64,000 nt of DNA. Source: Bacillus sp. FJAT-29814. Lineage in GTDB: Bacteria > Bacillota > Bacilli > Bacillales > Cytobacillaceae. Of this stretch, positions 41,749 to 51,230 are shown piece by piece. Under the pieces are notes generated by a model. The model saw only the letters and a program-made list of their open reading frames with translations, was not told the DNA's origin and did no database searches. How positions within the stretch are numbered: the stretch's first letter is position 1; each line of letters begins with the position of its first letter. A program made the translations under genes and the position numbers. The stretch covers positions 63,650 through 127,649 of the forward strand of contig NZ_LMTJ01000007.1 of NCBI RefSeq assembly GCF_001510715.1, in the 5' to 3' direction.

Positions 41749-41838
41749 ATGTACGGATATGGCGGCGGCAGCAGCTTTGTATTAATTGTAGTGTTGTTCA
41801 TTCTTTTAATTATCGTACTAGCTAGCTTCGCTTATTAA
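41749..41838 (+). CDS. YjcZ family sporulation peptide (first)
   Basis: A 29-residue peptide, MYGYGGGSS followed by the family-typical hydrophobic stretch FVLIVVLFILLIIVLASF and a terminal AY. YjcZ/YhfJ-like tiny membrane peptides are annotated as sporulation proteins in Bacillus. GGTGAGG precedes the ATG. It is far below the size where automatic gene-calling is reliable, but the match to the family and to the next gene is clear. It lies 44 bp before its paralogue. Function unknown. Confidence 0.85.
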   Translation: MYGYGGGSSFVLIVVLFILLIIVLASFAY

Positions 41839-41882
41839 CCATTGTGAAGCCTGAAATCCGGACAAGAAAGGTGGTGTTAAAT

Positions 41883-41990
41883 ATGGAAGAGCGCAGAAGA
41901 AGCCATGTTAGCAACTTTGCTTTAATCGTAGTATTGTTCATTCTTCTCATCATTGTTGGAGCGTCCTTTATGAGCGGCTACGGCTACTAA
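41883..41990 (+). CDS. YjcZ family sporulation peptide (second)
   Basis: A 35-residue peptide with a basic start (MEERRRSHVSN), the core FALIVVLFILLIIVGASF nearly identical to the first peptide, and a GYGY end. AAAGGTGGTG precedes the ATG. Its core shares 'LIVVLFILLIIV' exactly with the upstream peptide, so the two arose by duplication. Membrane location is expected; function unknown. Confidence 0.85.
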   Translation: MEERRRSHVSNFALIVVLFILLIIVGASFMSGYGY

Positions 41991-42079
41991 ATGACGGACA
42001 TCTATTAAATGAAAAAGGATGGATTTGGTGAATCTGTCCTTTTTCCCGATAAATTTATTAGGGAAAGGAGGTTGTGCGC

Positions 42080-42256
42080 ATGTTTCCCTTTCCTGACGGA
42101 TTTAGAAGAAGACCGTTCTTTCCCATTGAAATTGAAATCGAAATTGAAAGAAGAAGAAGAATTGAAATTGAAATTGAAATAGAGCGTAGAAGACGCTTTG
42201 AGTTCGAAAGAAGAAGACGCTTTGAATTTGAACGAAGAAGACGCGGTTTCTTCTAA
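42080..42256 (+). CDS. (IE)n/(FE)n-RRRR repeat protein
   Basis: A 58-residue protein of extreme composition. After MFPFPDGFRRRPFFP come two units of (IE)4 followed by R4, then two units of (FE)2 followed by R4, ending GFF. Alternating hydrophobic and acidic residues favour amphipathic beta-strands, which the Arg tetrads break up; the net effect is a charge-patterned, self-associating sequence. AAAGGAGG lies 10 nt before the ATG, and a terminator follows. The reading frame is kept by the repeats, so it is a real gene rather than chance. It lies after two YjcZ peptides. I do not recognise the family; a spore or stress role is speculation. Confidence 0.75.
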   Translation: MFPFPDGFRRRPFFPIEIEIEIERRRRIEIEIEIERRRRFEFERRRRFEFERRRRGFF

Positions 42257-42321
42257 TACGGTCAACTTCATTTTATACGCCAGCCTAAATCTTCAAGCAA
42301 CCAATAGACTCTCTTATGGAA

Positions 42322-42354
42322 CGTTTGCATTTACTGCAGACGTTTCTTTTTGAC
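42322..42354 (+). terminator. Terminator after the repeat protein gene
   Basis: AACGTTTGCA pairs with TGCAGACGTT around a TTTAC loop, followed by TCTTTTT. Confidence 0.75.
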
Positions 42355-42504
42355 AAGGAACATTGGCAGGCGATTGAACCTAAAACAAATTCAGTAAACT
42401 CAAGAAACAAAAAAATTCTAAATTTGCAAAAAATGGGACTACCTCATTTGTGGAAAGCATGATTTAATCGAAGTAGAATGGAAAAACTCGAATGGGGGAG
42501 AAAA

Positions 42505-44394
42505 ATGACGAATGAGGAGTTTGAATCACTGGTAAGAAAACTGGAAACAAAGGCGGAGAAAAATCCCGAAAGCTATCGTTTCAAGGTGCTACTATTAACG
42601 GCACTTGGCTACGGATATATTTTATTCTTTCTTGCCTTGGTTTTATTTTTACTCACCATTTCCGTCCTATATTTAGCAGACGGGCATTTTACGTTTGGCA
42701 GCCTAAAAGTATTGGCGATAACAGGGGCATTATCTTTTTTCATTATTAAATCGCTTTTTGTTAAAATGTCGCTGCCGGAAGGGTATTATTTAAAAGAAAA
42801 TGAAGCGCCTGAATTAGAGAAAGCAATCTCGAACATTAGCAAGAAGCTTAAGACACCAAAAATTCATGCCATTGTATTGGATGATGATTTCAATGCTGCT
42901 GTTTTACAGCATCATAAATTCGGGCTATTTGGTCCGAAGAAAAATATTTTGCTAATTGGGATTCCGCTGATGTCCGGCCTGACCCGGGAACAGTTTACTT
43001 CCGTATTAGCCCACGAGCTTGCACATATTTCACATTCCGATACATCGTTCGGTGCGATGATTTACCGTGTTAGAATGACTTGGGCAAACCTCATGACATC
43101 CCTGGAGAAGAATGAACAGTTTGGAACATTCTTGTTCCGCAAATTTATCAAATGGTTTTATCCTCGGTATTCGGCCCATACGTTTGTAATGGCCCGCCAG
43201 CAGGAATATGCGGCAGATGCCGCATCTGCAAAAGTCACATCACCAGAAACAGTCCGGGATACTCTATGTGCCATCTCAATTGGCGCGCAATACTATTACG
43301 AAGATTACTTTGAGGAACTTTTTGAAGAAGGCTCAAAAACGAGCGTCGTGCCGAAGCCGTATTCGCAATTTTTCAATAAATCCCAGAAGCTGGATCCAGC
43401 AGTTGCAGAAGCATTTCTAAAAAATGAACTCGCAATGGCAAGCAGCGTAGTGGATACCCATCCTTGCCTGACTGACCGGTTAAAAGCAGTCGGGATGAAA
43501 TCAATTATTCCCCAAATTGGGGAATCGGCAGTTGATCATTTCTTTGCCAATCCGGATTCAATCCTTCAGCAATTCAATCAATCTTGGTTTGAACGGAATG
43601 GAGAAAGGTGGGAGGAACAAATTGCTTCCTATAATGAAGCAAAAAATAGATTGCATGAATTAGAGAATAGTAAGGAACTTGATCTCCGCAGCAAATTTGA
43701 AAAGGCGATGCTGACCCGTAATCTTGTTGGCTATGAACCGGCGACCGTATTACTGGAGGAAATTATTTCCGAATATCCAGATGAGCGGATTGCCCCTGCT
43801 TACCTTACACTCGGAAATATCTACTTATATAAGGAAGAAACCGCTCAAAAGGGTGAGAACTTTATCAGAAAAGCAGTGGAAATCGATTGGGAGCTAAAGG
43901 AAGAGGCTTTGGACACCCTTGGAAAATATTATTATTATACTGGGCAAATGGAAGCATTTGAGGAAACCAGAGCCCAGCTTGAAGCATGGCCAAACATTTT
44001 AAAGCAGTTTGAAGAAGAATCCGCGGCCCTTAGCTTGGACGACCATTACGTTCCACACGATAAAGCTCCCGAGGAGGTGGCCGCAATTGCCGATGAACTC
44101 AGTCGTCACAGCGAAATTGTTGAGGCCTATCTTGTTCGAAAAGTCATTGAGTTAATTCCGGAAAGAAAGGTTTATTCCCTGGCCTTAACGGTCCAAGTAC
44201 CGGAAGACATTGATCAGGTTGAGTACACAGACCAATTATTGGGGAAATTTGCTCAAGAGCTCGAGGTCGCCGAAAACATTCATTTTTACATTCTCAATGG
44301 TTATGAAGATTTTGAGAAAAAGGTGAAGGACATCGAAGGGTCGCAAATACTGGGGCAAAGTGAACATCAGAAACATGCTTTGCTAAGTGTTTAG
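42505..44394 (+). CDS. M48 family membrane metallopeptidase with C-terminal TPR-like region
   Basis: A 629-residue protein. Two N-terminal membrane segments (about 40-90), then the zinc site 'VLAHELAHISHSD' (HExxH) and a third ligand Glu in 'RQQEYAADAAS' are seen, as in HtpX/Ste24-like peptidases. The C-terminal half (about 380-500) has tetratricopeptide-like pairs ('PAYLTLGNIYLYKEE', 'ALDTLGKYYYYTGQ'), which suggests protein partners. ATG 42505 follows GGGGGAG. The family degrades membrane or misfolded proteins; no sequence shows which here. It stands alone on the plus strand. Confidence 0.85.
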   Translation: MTNEEFESLVRKLETKAEKNPESYRFKVLLLTALGYGYILFFLALVLFLLTISVLYLADGHFTFGSLKVLAITGALSFFIIKSLFVKMSLPEGYYLKENEAPELEKAISNISKKLKTPKIHAIVLDDDFNAAVLQHHKFGLFGPKKNILLIGIPLMSGLTREQFTSVLAHELAHISHSDTSFGAMIYRVRMTWANLMTSLEKNEQFGTFLFRKFIKWFYPRYSAHTFVMARQQEYAADAASAKVTSPETVRDTLCAISIGAQYYYEDYFEELFEEGSKTSVVPKPYSQFFNKSQKLDPAVAEAFLKNELAMASSVVDTHPCLTDRLKAVGMKSIIPQIGESAVDHFFANPDSILQQFNQSWFERNGERWEEQIASYNEAKNRLHELENSKELDLRSKFEKAMLTRNLVGYEPATVLLEEIISEYPDERIAPAYLTLGNIYLYKEETAQKGENFIRKAVEIDWELKEEALDTLGKYYYYTGQMEAFEETRAQLEAWPNILKQFEEESAALSLDDHYVPHDKAPEEVAAIADELSRHSEIVEAYLVRKVIELIPERKVYSLALTVQVPEDIDQVEYTDQLLGKFAQELEVAENIHFYILNGYEDFEKKVKDIEGSQILGQSEHQKHALLSV

Positions 44395-44506
44395 GTGTTG
44401 CCTAAACATACAGGCCAGGGGCCATCCATCAATCGGATGTTCCTGGCTATTACTTATTTTCTTACAAAAAAAAAACAGGAGAACCGATGTCCTCCTGTCT
44501 TTTGCT

Positions 44507-45022
44507 TTATGCAGCTGATCCTGTTGTACCTTTGTCAGTGTTTACTTTAGCAGTCTTGCGGATGAACGGAATCACCCAGCGGTCTAAGCCGTAACGGCCG
44601 GCGTTGTAACCTGCTGCCAAGATGATGAAGCCTAAGAAAATGTCTGTTGGGTTATGAGATACGGTTCCAGCTAGGAAGAACGAGAAGTTCATCACTAGAC
44701 CGAAGAACATGGCCGCTGTGGTTAAACAACCTAATAGTAGGCCTAAACCGATAAGTGTTTCACCCCAAGGAACGATTACGTTAAAAATATCTACATTTGG
44801 AAGTGCGAAGCCTTTAAGGAATTCTACATACCAGCCATAAACGACGGCGCCATCAGGACCTTTTACAGGATTAGCGGTTACTCCTTTTAAGAATCCGGAA
44901 GCGTCAAACCCGCCTGTAATTTTATGAAAACCCGCTGTGAACCAAGAATACCCAAGATATAAACGAATCACTAGTAATAGTGCAGCCGAAATCTTACTTT
45001 CTCTTAAAAATTTGTTAAACAT
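44507..45022 (-). CDS. DoxX family membrane protein, copy 1
   Basis: A 171-residue protein with four to five hydrophobic helices: 'LVIRLYLGYSWFTAGFHKITGG' (cited as LVIRLYLGYSWFTAG) at the start, 'IVPWGETLIGLGLLLG' in the middle and 'AAGYNAGRYGLDRWVIPF' near the end. These are DoxX/thiosulfate:quinone oxidoreductase-subunit features. DoxX proteins in Bacilli are linked to membrane redox or sulfur handling and detoxification, but this one's role is unknown. It is nearly identical to the copy at 52205 and closely related to the copy at 56158. All carry the same promoter, start region and terminator hairpin, on the same strand. Confidence 0.88.
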   Translation of the reverse strand: MFNKFLRESKISAALLLVIRLYLGYSWFTAGFHKITGGFDASGFLKGVTANPVKGPDGAVVYGWYVEFLKGFALPNVDIFNVIVPWGETLIGLGLLLGCLTTAAMFFGLVMNFSFFLAGTVSHNPTDIFLGFIILAAGYNAGRYGLDRWVIPFIRKTAKVNTDKGTTGSAA

Positions 45023-45101
45023 TTTTATTTCCCCCTTATTTTTGTTGTTCCGTATTAATGTTTGCTCCTTACATTTACAATATATAGCATTCTCCCTGTT
45101 A

Positions 45102-45130
45102 ATAACATGGTCATAGTGTTATGTTCACAA
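45102..45130 (-). promoter_or_regulatory. Conserved promoter of doxX copy 1
   Basis: On the minus strand TTGTGA (45125-45130), 17 nt, TGTTAT (45102-45107). The same spacing is found at copy 2 (52795-52823) and copy 3 (56753-56781). Just upstream a CAAANATTTG palindrome is also conserved. Confidence 0.6.
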
Positions 45131-45299
45131 AGTGTTAATAATGGTTTGACAAAGATTTGAACGAGCGAGCAAACGGCGTTTATTAGCAATTAAGGGGTGC
45201 CCTAGCGCCCCTTTATTCATCTACAACATCAACCATCTATTCCTTAGAACAGGAAAAAGGCAGGAGAACACTGTCCCCTGCCTTTTCTTTTTCCGTGCC

Positions 45300-47534
45300 T
45301 TACGCTGCATGATCGACAGCTGGCACTAGTGTTTCACCTTTTATTTTCACCTTAAAGTAACCTAATGTCATCAGCATGAACCCGGCCATATAGGCTAACA
45401 AGATGACATTGTTGTGCCACATATAAGCAAAGTTACCACTTGAAATGACCGCCTTAAACGATTGAACGGAATAAGTCATTGGTAATAAAGCATTAATGGG
45501 CTGCAGTGCATTTGGAATTAATTCGAGCGGGAAGGTTCCTGCACTCGTGGTTAATTGTAAAATCAATATAACAATCGCAATGAAACGGCCAGGGTCGCCC
45601 ATGATCGTAACAAGCATTTGAATTAGTGCCATATATACATAGCTGGTAATGAGGGAAGTCACGAAGAACAAGGGAATGCTTGCTACTTCAATTTTTAATA
45701 CAGCCAGTATAATAAAGTCTACTAAAATAGCCTGTGCCAACCCAACTAGCGCCAATACACCAAATTTACCCAAAAACCATTGAAGTGCATTTTTCGGCCT
45801 AACTGCCGGCTCTTTAAGAGCAAAAACAATCGACATCAGCAATGCCCCTACAAATAACCCGAGGGAGATGAAATAGGGAGCAAATCCTGTACCATAATTT
45901 GGCACCTTATTAATTTCCTGCTTATCGACCGCAACTGGTTCACCCATCATATCATACGTGTCATCATCGGCCTGAACAGAGCCTGCTTCCTTGGCCCCTT
46001 CTGCTAATTTAGTTGCTAATTCAGTGGAACCATCCTTCAACTTGACTGTCCCATCTGCTAATGTTTTGGAGCCATCTGCGAGTTGGCCAGCACCAGCTTG
46101 AATTTGTCCTGCTCCATTCTCTATCTGACTCATACCAGCCGATAAATCATGAGTACCTTTGTTCAAGTCTTGGGAGCCTGCGTATAGTTGGTTGATTCCC
46201 TGTTGCAAGCCAAGCTGACCTTTATTAATTTCCCCAAGCCCAGCAATGAGTTGATTAAACGCCGGGGACGTTTGTGTTTTTAGCTGATCCTCAAGGCCTG
46301 TGGTTGCGTCCAGTAATTGCTGATTGAGCTGCGTTTTAAATTCGCTGAAGCCTTGATTTAGACCGGAGTCTATTCCTTGCTTTAGCTGCGGCTTTAAGTT
46401 GGAAGTAAGCTGCTGCTGTAACTGTTGCTGCAATTCAGCTTTTGTCGGAGCCTGTTGTGCCGCATCAGTTATAATTTGTTGCACAGTCTCAGCCGGTATT
46501 CCTTTTTCAATTAAGGCTGCAGCTAACTCCTGCATTTGAGCGGTTTGTTGATTGATCAATTGATTCGCCAATTGCTCAGACATGCCCGAGGCAATCCCAT
46601 CGGTTAATCCAACTGTAAGTCCGGCTCCCAGCTTTTCTTCAAATTGATCGATACCTTTATTTAATTGATCGGCATTTCCGGCTAGTTGCCCTGTGATTCC
46701 AGCGGCAATCTTCTCAGGAAGCTCTGTTTTCATTTGCTCCATGCCTGCTTGTGCCGATTGTGTCCCTTCAATTAGTGCCGGGAGCTTTGCGTGAATTTCA
46801 CCAAGACCCGCTTGCACTTGATCGGTACCAGTCGATAAGGTCTTGGAACCTTGCGCAGCGGTTTGAATTCCTTCATGAAATTCAATTGATTTCGATGCTA
46901 AAACTTCAAGATTTTCTTTTAAAACCTTTGATCCATCAGCAAGTTGGACTGCACCATCCGTCAATTGACCAGCACCATCACTTGCCTGATTCAAACCATC
47001 CGCCAGTTCCGCTACTTGATCAAACATGGTTTCAGCATAGGTAGCAGTTATTTTTTTTGAGATTTCCGCTTTTATTTCTTTCATCGCTGTTTCCCCGATT
47101 TGACTCGACAGAAAATTTGCTCCTTCATTGGGAACATATTTAATTTCCAGCTTTTCTGGCTTGTCATCCAGCAAGGTGGTCGCATTCGCCGAGAAGTTTT
47201 CGGGAATCTCAACCAAAATATAGTAATCCTGCTCCTCTAATCCCTTATATCCCGCTTCCTTTGAAACGGTACTAAACTTAAATGAATCACTATCTTTAAG
47301 ATTATTTACCAGCTCTTTCCCAAGCTGCAGCTGTTGTCCTGCAAATTCTGCACCCTGATCCTGATTCACGATGGCTACAGGCAAATCTGACATATGGTCA
47401 TATGGATCTAAAAATGCCCATAAAAACATGCCTGCATATAACACCGGAACAAACGCCACGGCTAAAATCGGAATAAGAATTTTTCGGTTCGATAGGATCA
47501 ATTTACATTCTGCTAAAAAAGACGAACCTTTCAT
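45300..47534 (-). CDS. YhgE/Pip family membrane protein
   Basis: A 744-residue protein of the YhgE/Pip (phage-infection-protein) family: an N-terminal membrane segment (about 20-42), a large extracytoplasmic part, then five C-terminal helices. 'DLPVAIVNQDQGAEFAGQQL' near the start and 'NYGTGFAPYFISLGLFVGALLMS' before the helices are typical. The central part has repeated 'GAxQLxDGxxxLxxG' heptad-like coiled-coil segments. ATG follows AGGAGGTTTAAAGC. It lies beside a TetR gene with matching operator sequence, so its expression is likely drug- or lipid-inducible, as in other YhgE-TetR pairs. Confidence 0.85.
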   Translation of the reverse strand: MKGSSFLAECKLILSNRKILIPILAVAFVPVLYAGMFLWAFLDPYDHMSDLPVAIVNQDQGAEFAGQQLQLGKELVNNLKDSDSFKFSTVSKEAGYKGLEEQDYYILVEIPENFSANATTLLDDKPEKLEIKYVPNEGANFLSSQIGETAMKEIKAEISKKITATYAETMFDQVAELADGLNQASDGAGQLTDGAVQLADGSKVLKENLEVLASKSIEFHEGIQTAAQGSKTLSTGTDQVQAGLGEIHAKLPALIEGTQSAQAGMEQMKTELPEKIAAGITGQLAGNADQLNKGIDQFEEKLGAGLTVGLTDGIASGMSEQLANQLINQQTAQMQELAAALIEKGIPAETVQQIITDAAQQAPTKAELQQQLQQQLTSNLKPQLKQGIDSGLNQGFSEFKTQLNQQLLDATTGLEDQLKTQTSPAFNQLIAGLGEINKGQLGLQQGINQLYAGSQDLNKGTHDLSAGMSQIENGAGQIQAGAGQLADGSKTLADGTVKLKDGSTELATKLAEGAKEAGSVQADDDTYDMMGEPVAVDKQEINKVPNYGTGFAPYFISLGLFVGALLMSIVFALKEPAVRPKNALQWFLGKFGVLALVGLAQAILVDFIILAVLKIEVASIPLFFVTSLITSYVYMALIQMLVTIMGDPGRFIAIVILILQLTTSAGTFPLELIPNALQPINALLPMTYSVQSFKAVISSGNFAYMWHNNVILLAYMAGFMLMTLGYFKVKIKGETLVPAVDHAA

Positions 47535-47557
47535 TGCTTTAAACCTCCTAAGTATAA

Positions 47558-47581
47558 TTGACCAAATTGTTCAATTGGTCA
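47558..47581. promoter_or_regulatory. Inverted-repeat operator between yhgE and the TetR gene
   Basis: TGACCAAATTG...CAATTGGTCA (47559-47569 with 47572-47581) lies directly before the YhgE-type gene. TTGACCAATTGAGG recurs at 48241-48254 before the TetR gene, so the repressor may control both. Confidence 0.65.
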
Positions 47582-47643
47582 TTTTTGTCCAAATAGTAAG
47601 GGTGCTCCCATTCGAAATAAGAGAACCCTTTGTGGGACTTCCA

Positions 47644-48216
47644 TTATTTTGATAAGCCATTAAAAAGGTAAAGTTCAAAAAGCTTTGAAATCTCTTCTTT
47701 ATCAAGGGGCTTATGGCTTCGTTCCCAATCAAATATCAATGCCACATAAAGCTTTAACATGATAAAGGCAGTTATTTCAGGATCACAAGGTTTAATTTCC
47801 CCACGATCGATTGCTTCTTGGATAATCCCTTTCATATAATGTATAATGACTGTTTCCACCCGCTGAACCACTTCAACAGCCGCTTGGGTGCCAATTTCTC
47901 GTTCTTCTTGAAAAAGCTTAATCGTTAATTGGTGCGATTTCCGAAATTCAAGGAGATCGAATAACACCTGATTGGCATTTTCACGAAACGAGTTCTGTTT
48001 GTTAAATGCTCTTTCTGCTACATCCTTCATGTCTTGCAACATGGTTTTTATAATGTCCTCGAATAATTCTTCTTTATTCTTAAAAAATGTATAGATTGTC
48101 CCTTTGCCCACATTAGCTAACTTGGCAACCTGATCCATTGTCGTCGCTTTGTACCCAAATAAAGAAAAGGATTTTGTAGCAGCCTCCACAATTAATTGTC
48201 TTCTGTCAATCGTCAC
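47644..48216 (-). CDS. TetR/AcrR family regulator
   Basis: A 190-residue regulator. The N-terminal helix-turn-helix reads 'IVEAATKSFSLFGYKATTMDQVAKLANVGKGTIYTFFKNKEELF' (cited as FSLFGYKATTMDQVA and VGKGTIYTFFKNKEEL), the classic TetR form. The C-terminal part is a ligand-binding helical region. GTG start at 48216 has GAGGTG upstream. It precedes the YhgE-type gene on the same strand, and both carry TGACCAATTG-type half-sites upstream, pointing to autoregulation and control of that transporter-like protein. Confidence 0.88.
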   Translation of the reverse strand: MTIDRRQLIVEAATKSFSLFGYKATTMDQVAKLANVGKGTIYTFFKNKEELFEDIIKTMLQDMKDVAERAFNKQNSFRENANQVLFDLLEFRKSHQLTIKLFQEEREIGTQAAVEVVQRVETVIIHYMKGIIQEAIDRGEIKPCDPEITAFIMLKLYVALIFDWERSHKPLDKEEISKLFELYLFNGLSK

Positions 48217-48420
48217 CTCTTACACCTCGCTCTTTGCTAATTGACCAATTGAGGAATATAGTCATTTAATACAAAAGAAAATATAACATATTGATATACT
48301 TTTTACAAACAGATTCACTTGGCTGGCATCAGTATCATTCATTCGTTTCGCTCTCTCAGCTAGAAATTCCTTATTTTTCGCAAAAAATGTGTTGAAACAT
48401 AACCCAATTAAATATCCCAT

Positions 48421-48490
48421 AAAAGTCCCGTTCAAGTTAGGACCTAAATAGGTCCTGGTGTAACTGTTTGAAAGGGACTTTTATTTTTTA
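48421..48490. other. 70-nt imperfect cruciform hairpin
   Basis: AAAAGTCCC (48421-48429) pairs with GGGACTTTT (48474-48482), with inner pairings TTCAA/TTGAA and AGGACCT/AGGTCCT around an AAAT loop. A T-run follows (48483-48490). It may be a terminator, a structured leader of the 48526 gene or a small mobile palindrome. Confidence 0.55.
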
Positions 48491-48525
48491 TAGTTAAGTT
48501 GTTCAAAAACAAAGGAGGAATAAAA

Positions 48526-49122
48526 ATGAATAACAAGGTAAAGTCAGCTAGTAATCTGTTTTTTGCAGCGGGGATATTATGGGTACTGGAAGCAATCAGC
48601 GAAATATTCGGAGGCTATGTCGAGGATTTTAACAATGTATTTGATTACCTCTCAGAATCAACCTTTGGGTTATATTTTGCCGCATTCTTTTTGGGGGCGT
48701 TTTATTTAACCAAATCCCACCAGGAGATCAGCGGACGAATGCTTGGCTGGGGTGGGAGAATCGGCCTTGCCCTGCTAGGCCTGGGTGCGGTGTTCATGAC
48801 AGCAAAATCAGCGGTCAATGTGATCTATCACGGTTTCATCGGTGATGTGTTCTTGTTTGCGGAGAGTGGTCCATTGAATTTCATCTTTTTAATCGGAGTC
48901 CTTTCTTTCGTCTTGGGAACGATTGTGTTTACCATTGGCTGCATGACGGGCAAGGTCCTCCCCTGGTGGGTTGCTGCTCTGTTTATACTGTCCCTCTTCT
49001 TCGTATTTGTGCCGGTTTTCGGGAAGTATGTCGCTGCCGCCCTGTATTCACTCATTGGAACACTCGTCTTGAAAAAGCAGGAAAACATCGAGGACATTTC
49101 GAATAACTTCATAGTAAAATAG
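48526..49122 (+). CDS. Polytopic membrane protein beside a two-component system
   Basis: A 198-residue hydrophobic protein with about six membrane segments and a short Glu/Asn tail. ATG 48526 follows AAAGGAGG; the longer reading from 48499 includes that site and is rejected. I do not recognise a family. It lies 29 bp before the sensor kinase gene and is co-directional, so it may supply the kinase's signal or be its accessory subunit (inference). A long hairpin lies before it. Confidence 0.6.
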   Translation: MNNKVKSASNLFFAAGILWVLEAISEIFGGYVEDFNNVFDYLSESTFGLYFAAFFLGAFYLTKSHQEISGRMLGWGGRIGLALLGLGAVFMTAKSAVNVIYHGFIGDVFLFAESGPLNFIFLIGVLSFVLGTIVFTIGCMTGKVLPWWVAALFILSLFFVFVPVFGKYVAAALYSLIGTLVLKKQENIEDISNNFIVK

Positions 49123-49151
49123 GAAATTCTTGAAAAATGGGGGCAGTGTTG

Positions 49152-51230
49152 ATGCGGAATAAATACAGTTTTATCGTAATCATCTTGTTTGTTGCTGCCC
49201 TTATCCTTTCCTTTTATAGTCTTTTATCCAGGCCTTCCTTATTATCTGAGATTTGCCAAAATGGGGGCTGCGAAGAAACAAGCCAGCTGACAGCGGATAT
49301 GGCCAAGGTGTTAGTCCAGGCGGAAATCTCCATCTCCTTCTATACCTATTATAAATTCGCTCTCGACCTTCTCACGGTCATCGTTTTCACGGTTCTGGCC
49401 TTTTTTATTCTTGCAAGAGGAAGTAAGACAAAAATGGGCATGTATACGTCCGTGCTGATGCTTTATATGGGAACAAGCTTTACCGTGGGAACACTTCCGT
49501 TAACAGGAGACGTTTGGGAATGGCCTGTGAAATTTCATCAGCTTATTGCGTGGGGCCTTTTTATCCCATTTTTCTTCCTGTTTCCCAATGGAAAGCCTAC
49601 ACCGAAATGGACCCTTTATTTATCCTTTTTATGGATTACAACCGAGATTCCGTATGCCTTATTTCCGAATTCGTTTTTAAACAGTCAAACGTGGCCGCCG
49701 GTCTTAAGCGGAATCTATTTCTTTGGTTTCTTGTTTGCCTGTATTTTTGCTCAAATTTTTCGCTATAAAAAAGCGGCCACATCGATTGAAAAGCTGCAGA
49801 TCAAGTGGTTCATCTTTGCTTTGATTTTATTTGTCGGCAACATTTTCATTTCCGGCCTGACGGGATTTTTGCCGGAAGATTCCCATCCGCTTTTTATAAG
49901 CATTTTTTTCTTTGTTACCGTGGCTACTCAGGCATTGGCGCTTTGTTTGATACCCCTTTCCATTGCCTATGCCATTTTGAAATACCGGCTGTGGCAAATC
50001 GATTTGATTTTAAGCAGGACGGTAACTTATATAAGCCTCACCTTCATCGTTGTTTGTTTTTATGTCCTTTTTGTCAACGGGTTGGGAGCATTGTTCCGTG
50101 ACCCGAATAATCTCGTCATTTCGCTCGTTTCAACAGGCATTATTGCCGTATTGTTTCAACCGCTCACCGCCTATTTGCAGCGGGGTATTAACCGTCTTAT
50201 TTATGGAGACCGGGATGAGCCGTTAAAGATCCTGGCCAGGCTTGCCGATCAGCTGGAAGGCACACTGCCGATCCAACGTGTTTTGCCAACGGTATTGGAA
50301 ACGACGATGCAGGCGCTAAAGCTGCCATTTATCGAAATTACCTTAAAAAATGGCATTTCGCATCATCTGGGTACGGCTTCCGGCGATGCTGCCATTTTCC
50401 CGTTGTTGCACCAGGGCGATGAGATCGGTTTATTGAAGGTAGGCTTTAGGACGGTTCATGAGGCTTTTTCAAAAAGAGACCTCAGGGTCCTGAACCATTT
50501 AGCCAAACAAATCGGGATTGCGGCCCATTCCGTTTTAATCAATACAGAATTGCAAAAATCCCGGGAAAAATTAGTATCCACCAGAGAAGAAGAACGAAGA
50601 CGGCTGCGACGGGACTTACATGATGGCGTGGGCCCGAGCCTCGCCGCGCAAACGATTAAAGTAGGGGTGGCCAAACAGCTGCTCTATGACAATCCCAAAG
50701 CGGCGGAAGAACTGTTGTCTACGCTTGAGGAGGACCTTGGCCATACGTTGGCCGATATCCGCCATATTATCTATAACCTAAGGCCGCCGAGTCTCGACGA
50801 TTTGGGACTATTAGGGGCTGTTAGAGAGTTTGCTGCTCAAGTAAAACGTCCGAATGGTGTGGGAAATCCATTTGCTATCAACATTACTACAAACCGATCG
50901 ACATTCACCTTATCGGCAGCAGTTGAGGTGGCGGCGTTTAGAATCATCCAGGAGGCCGTCACCAATGTCATCCGCCACGCACAGGCAAGCAGCTGCAGGG
51001 TGGAGTTTCAGGTAGGAGAAAACGGGCTAAAGATTTTGATTGTCGATAATGGAAAGGGGATTGCCCCTAATGCCAAAAGAGGAGTAGGGCTATCCTCGAT
51101 GAAGGAGAGGGCTGAGGAAGTCGGCGGAACCTGCCACATTATATCAGCAGAAAATAAGGGTACGAGATTAGAAGTTTATTTACCGAATATGGAGGAAGGC
51201 TATGGAATCAATAAAGGTATTAATTGTTGA
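49152..51230 (+). CDS. ComP/NarL-type sensor histidine kinase
   Basis: A 692-residue kinase. About ten membrane segments in the first 330 residues resemble the ComP sensor domain. A GAF-like region follows (about 380-465), then '[19 protein letters not shown]' with the phosphoacceptor His (HisKA_3 type) and an HATPase end with '[24 protein letters not shown]'. ATG 49152 is the best start after GGGGGC; an ATG at 49137 includes the site. The response regulator gene overlaps its end by 29 bp. The signal is unknown. ComQ/ComX genes are absent here, so this is not a ComP-ComX quorum locus. Confidence 0.9.
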   Translation: MRNKYSFIVIILFVAALILSFYSLLSRPSLLSEICQNGGCEETSQLTADMAKVLVQAEISISFYTYYKFALDLLTVIVFTVLAFFILARGSKTKMGMYTSVLMLYMGTSFTVGTLPLTGDVWEWPVKFHQLIAWGLFIPFFFLFPNGKPTPKWTLYLSFLWITTEIPYALFPNSFLNSQTWPPVLSGIYFFGFLFACIFAQIFRYKKAATSIEKLQIKWFIFALILFVGNIFISGLTGFLPEDSHPLFISIFFFVTVATQALALCLIPLSIAYAILKYRLWQIDLILSRTVTYISLTFIVVCFYVLFVNGLGALFRDPNNLVISLVSTGIIAVLFQPLTAYLQRGINRLIYGDRDEPLKILARLADQLEGTLPIQRVLPTVLETTMQALKLPFIEITLKNGISHHLGTASGDAAIFPLLHQGDEIGLLKVGFRTVHEAFSKRDLRVLNHLAKQIGIAAHSVLINTELQKSREKLVSTREEERRRLRRDLHDGVGPSLAAQTIKVGVAKQLLYDNPKAAEELLSTLEEDLGHTLADIRHIIYNLRPPSLDDLGLLGAVREFAAQVKRPNGVGNPFAINITTNRSTFTLSAAVEVAAFRIIQEAVTNVIRHAQASSCRVEFQVGENGLKILIVDNGKGIAPNAKRGVGLSSMKERAEEVGGTCHIISAENKGTRLEVYLPNMEEGYGINKGINC

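Noticed and set aside
42005..42271. Ser/Phe-rich frame on the minus strand opposite the (IE)n-RRRR gene
   Set aside because: Antisense shadow of a repetitive gene; no start signal, and the plus-strand gene has a clear ribosome site.
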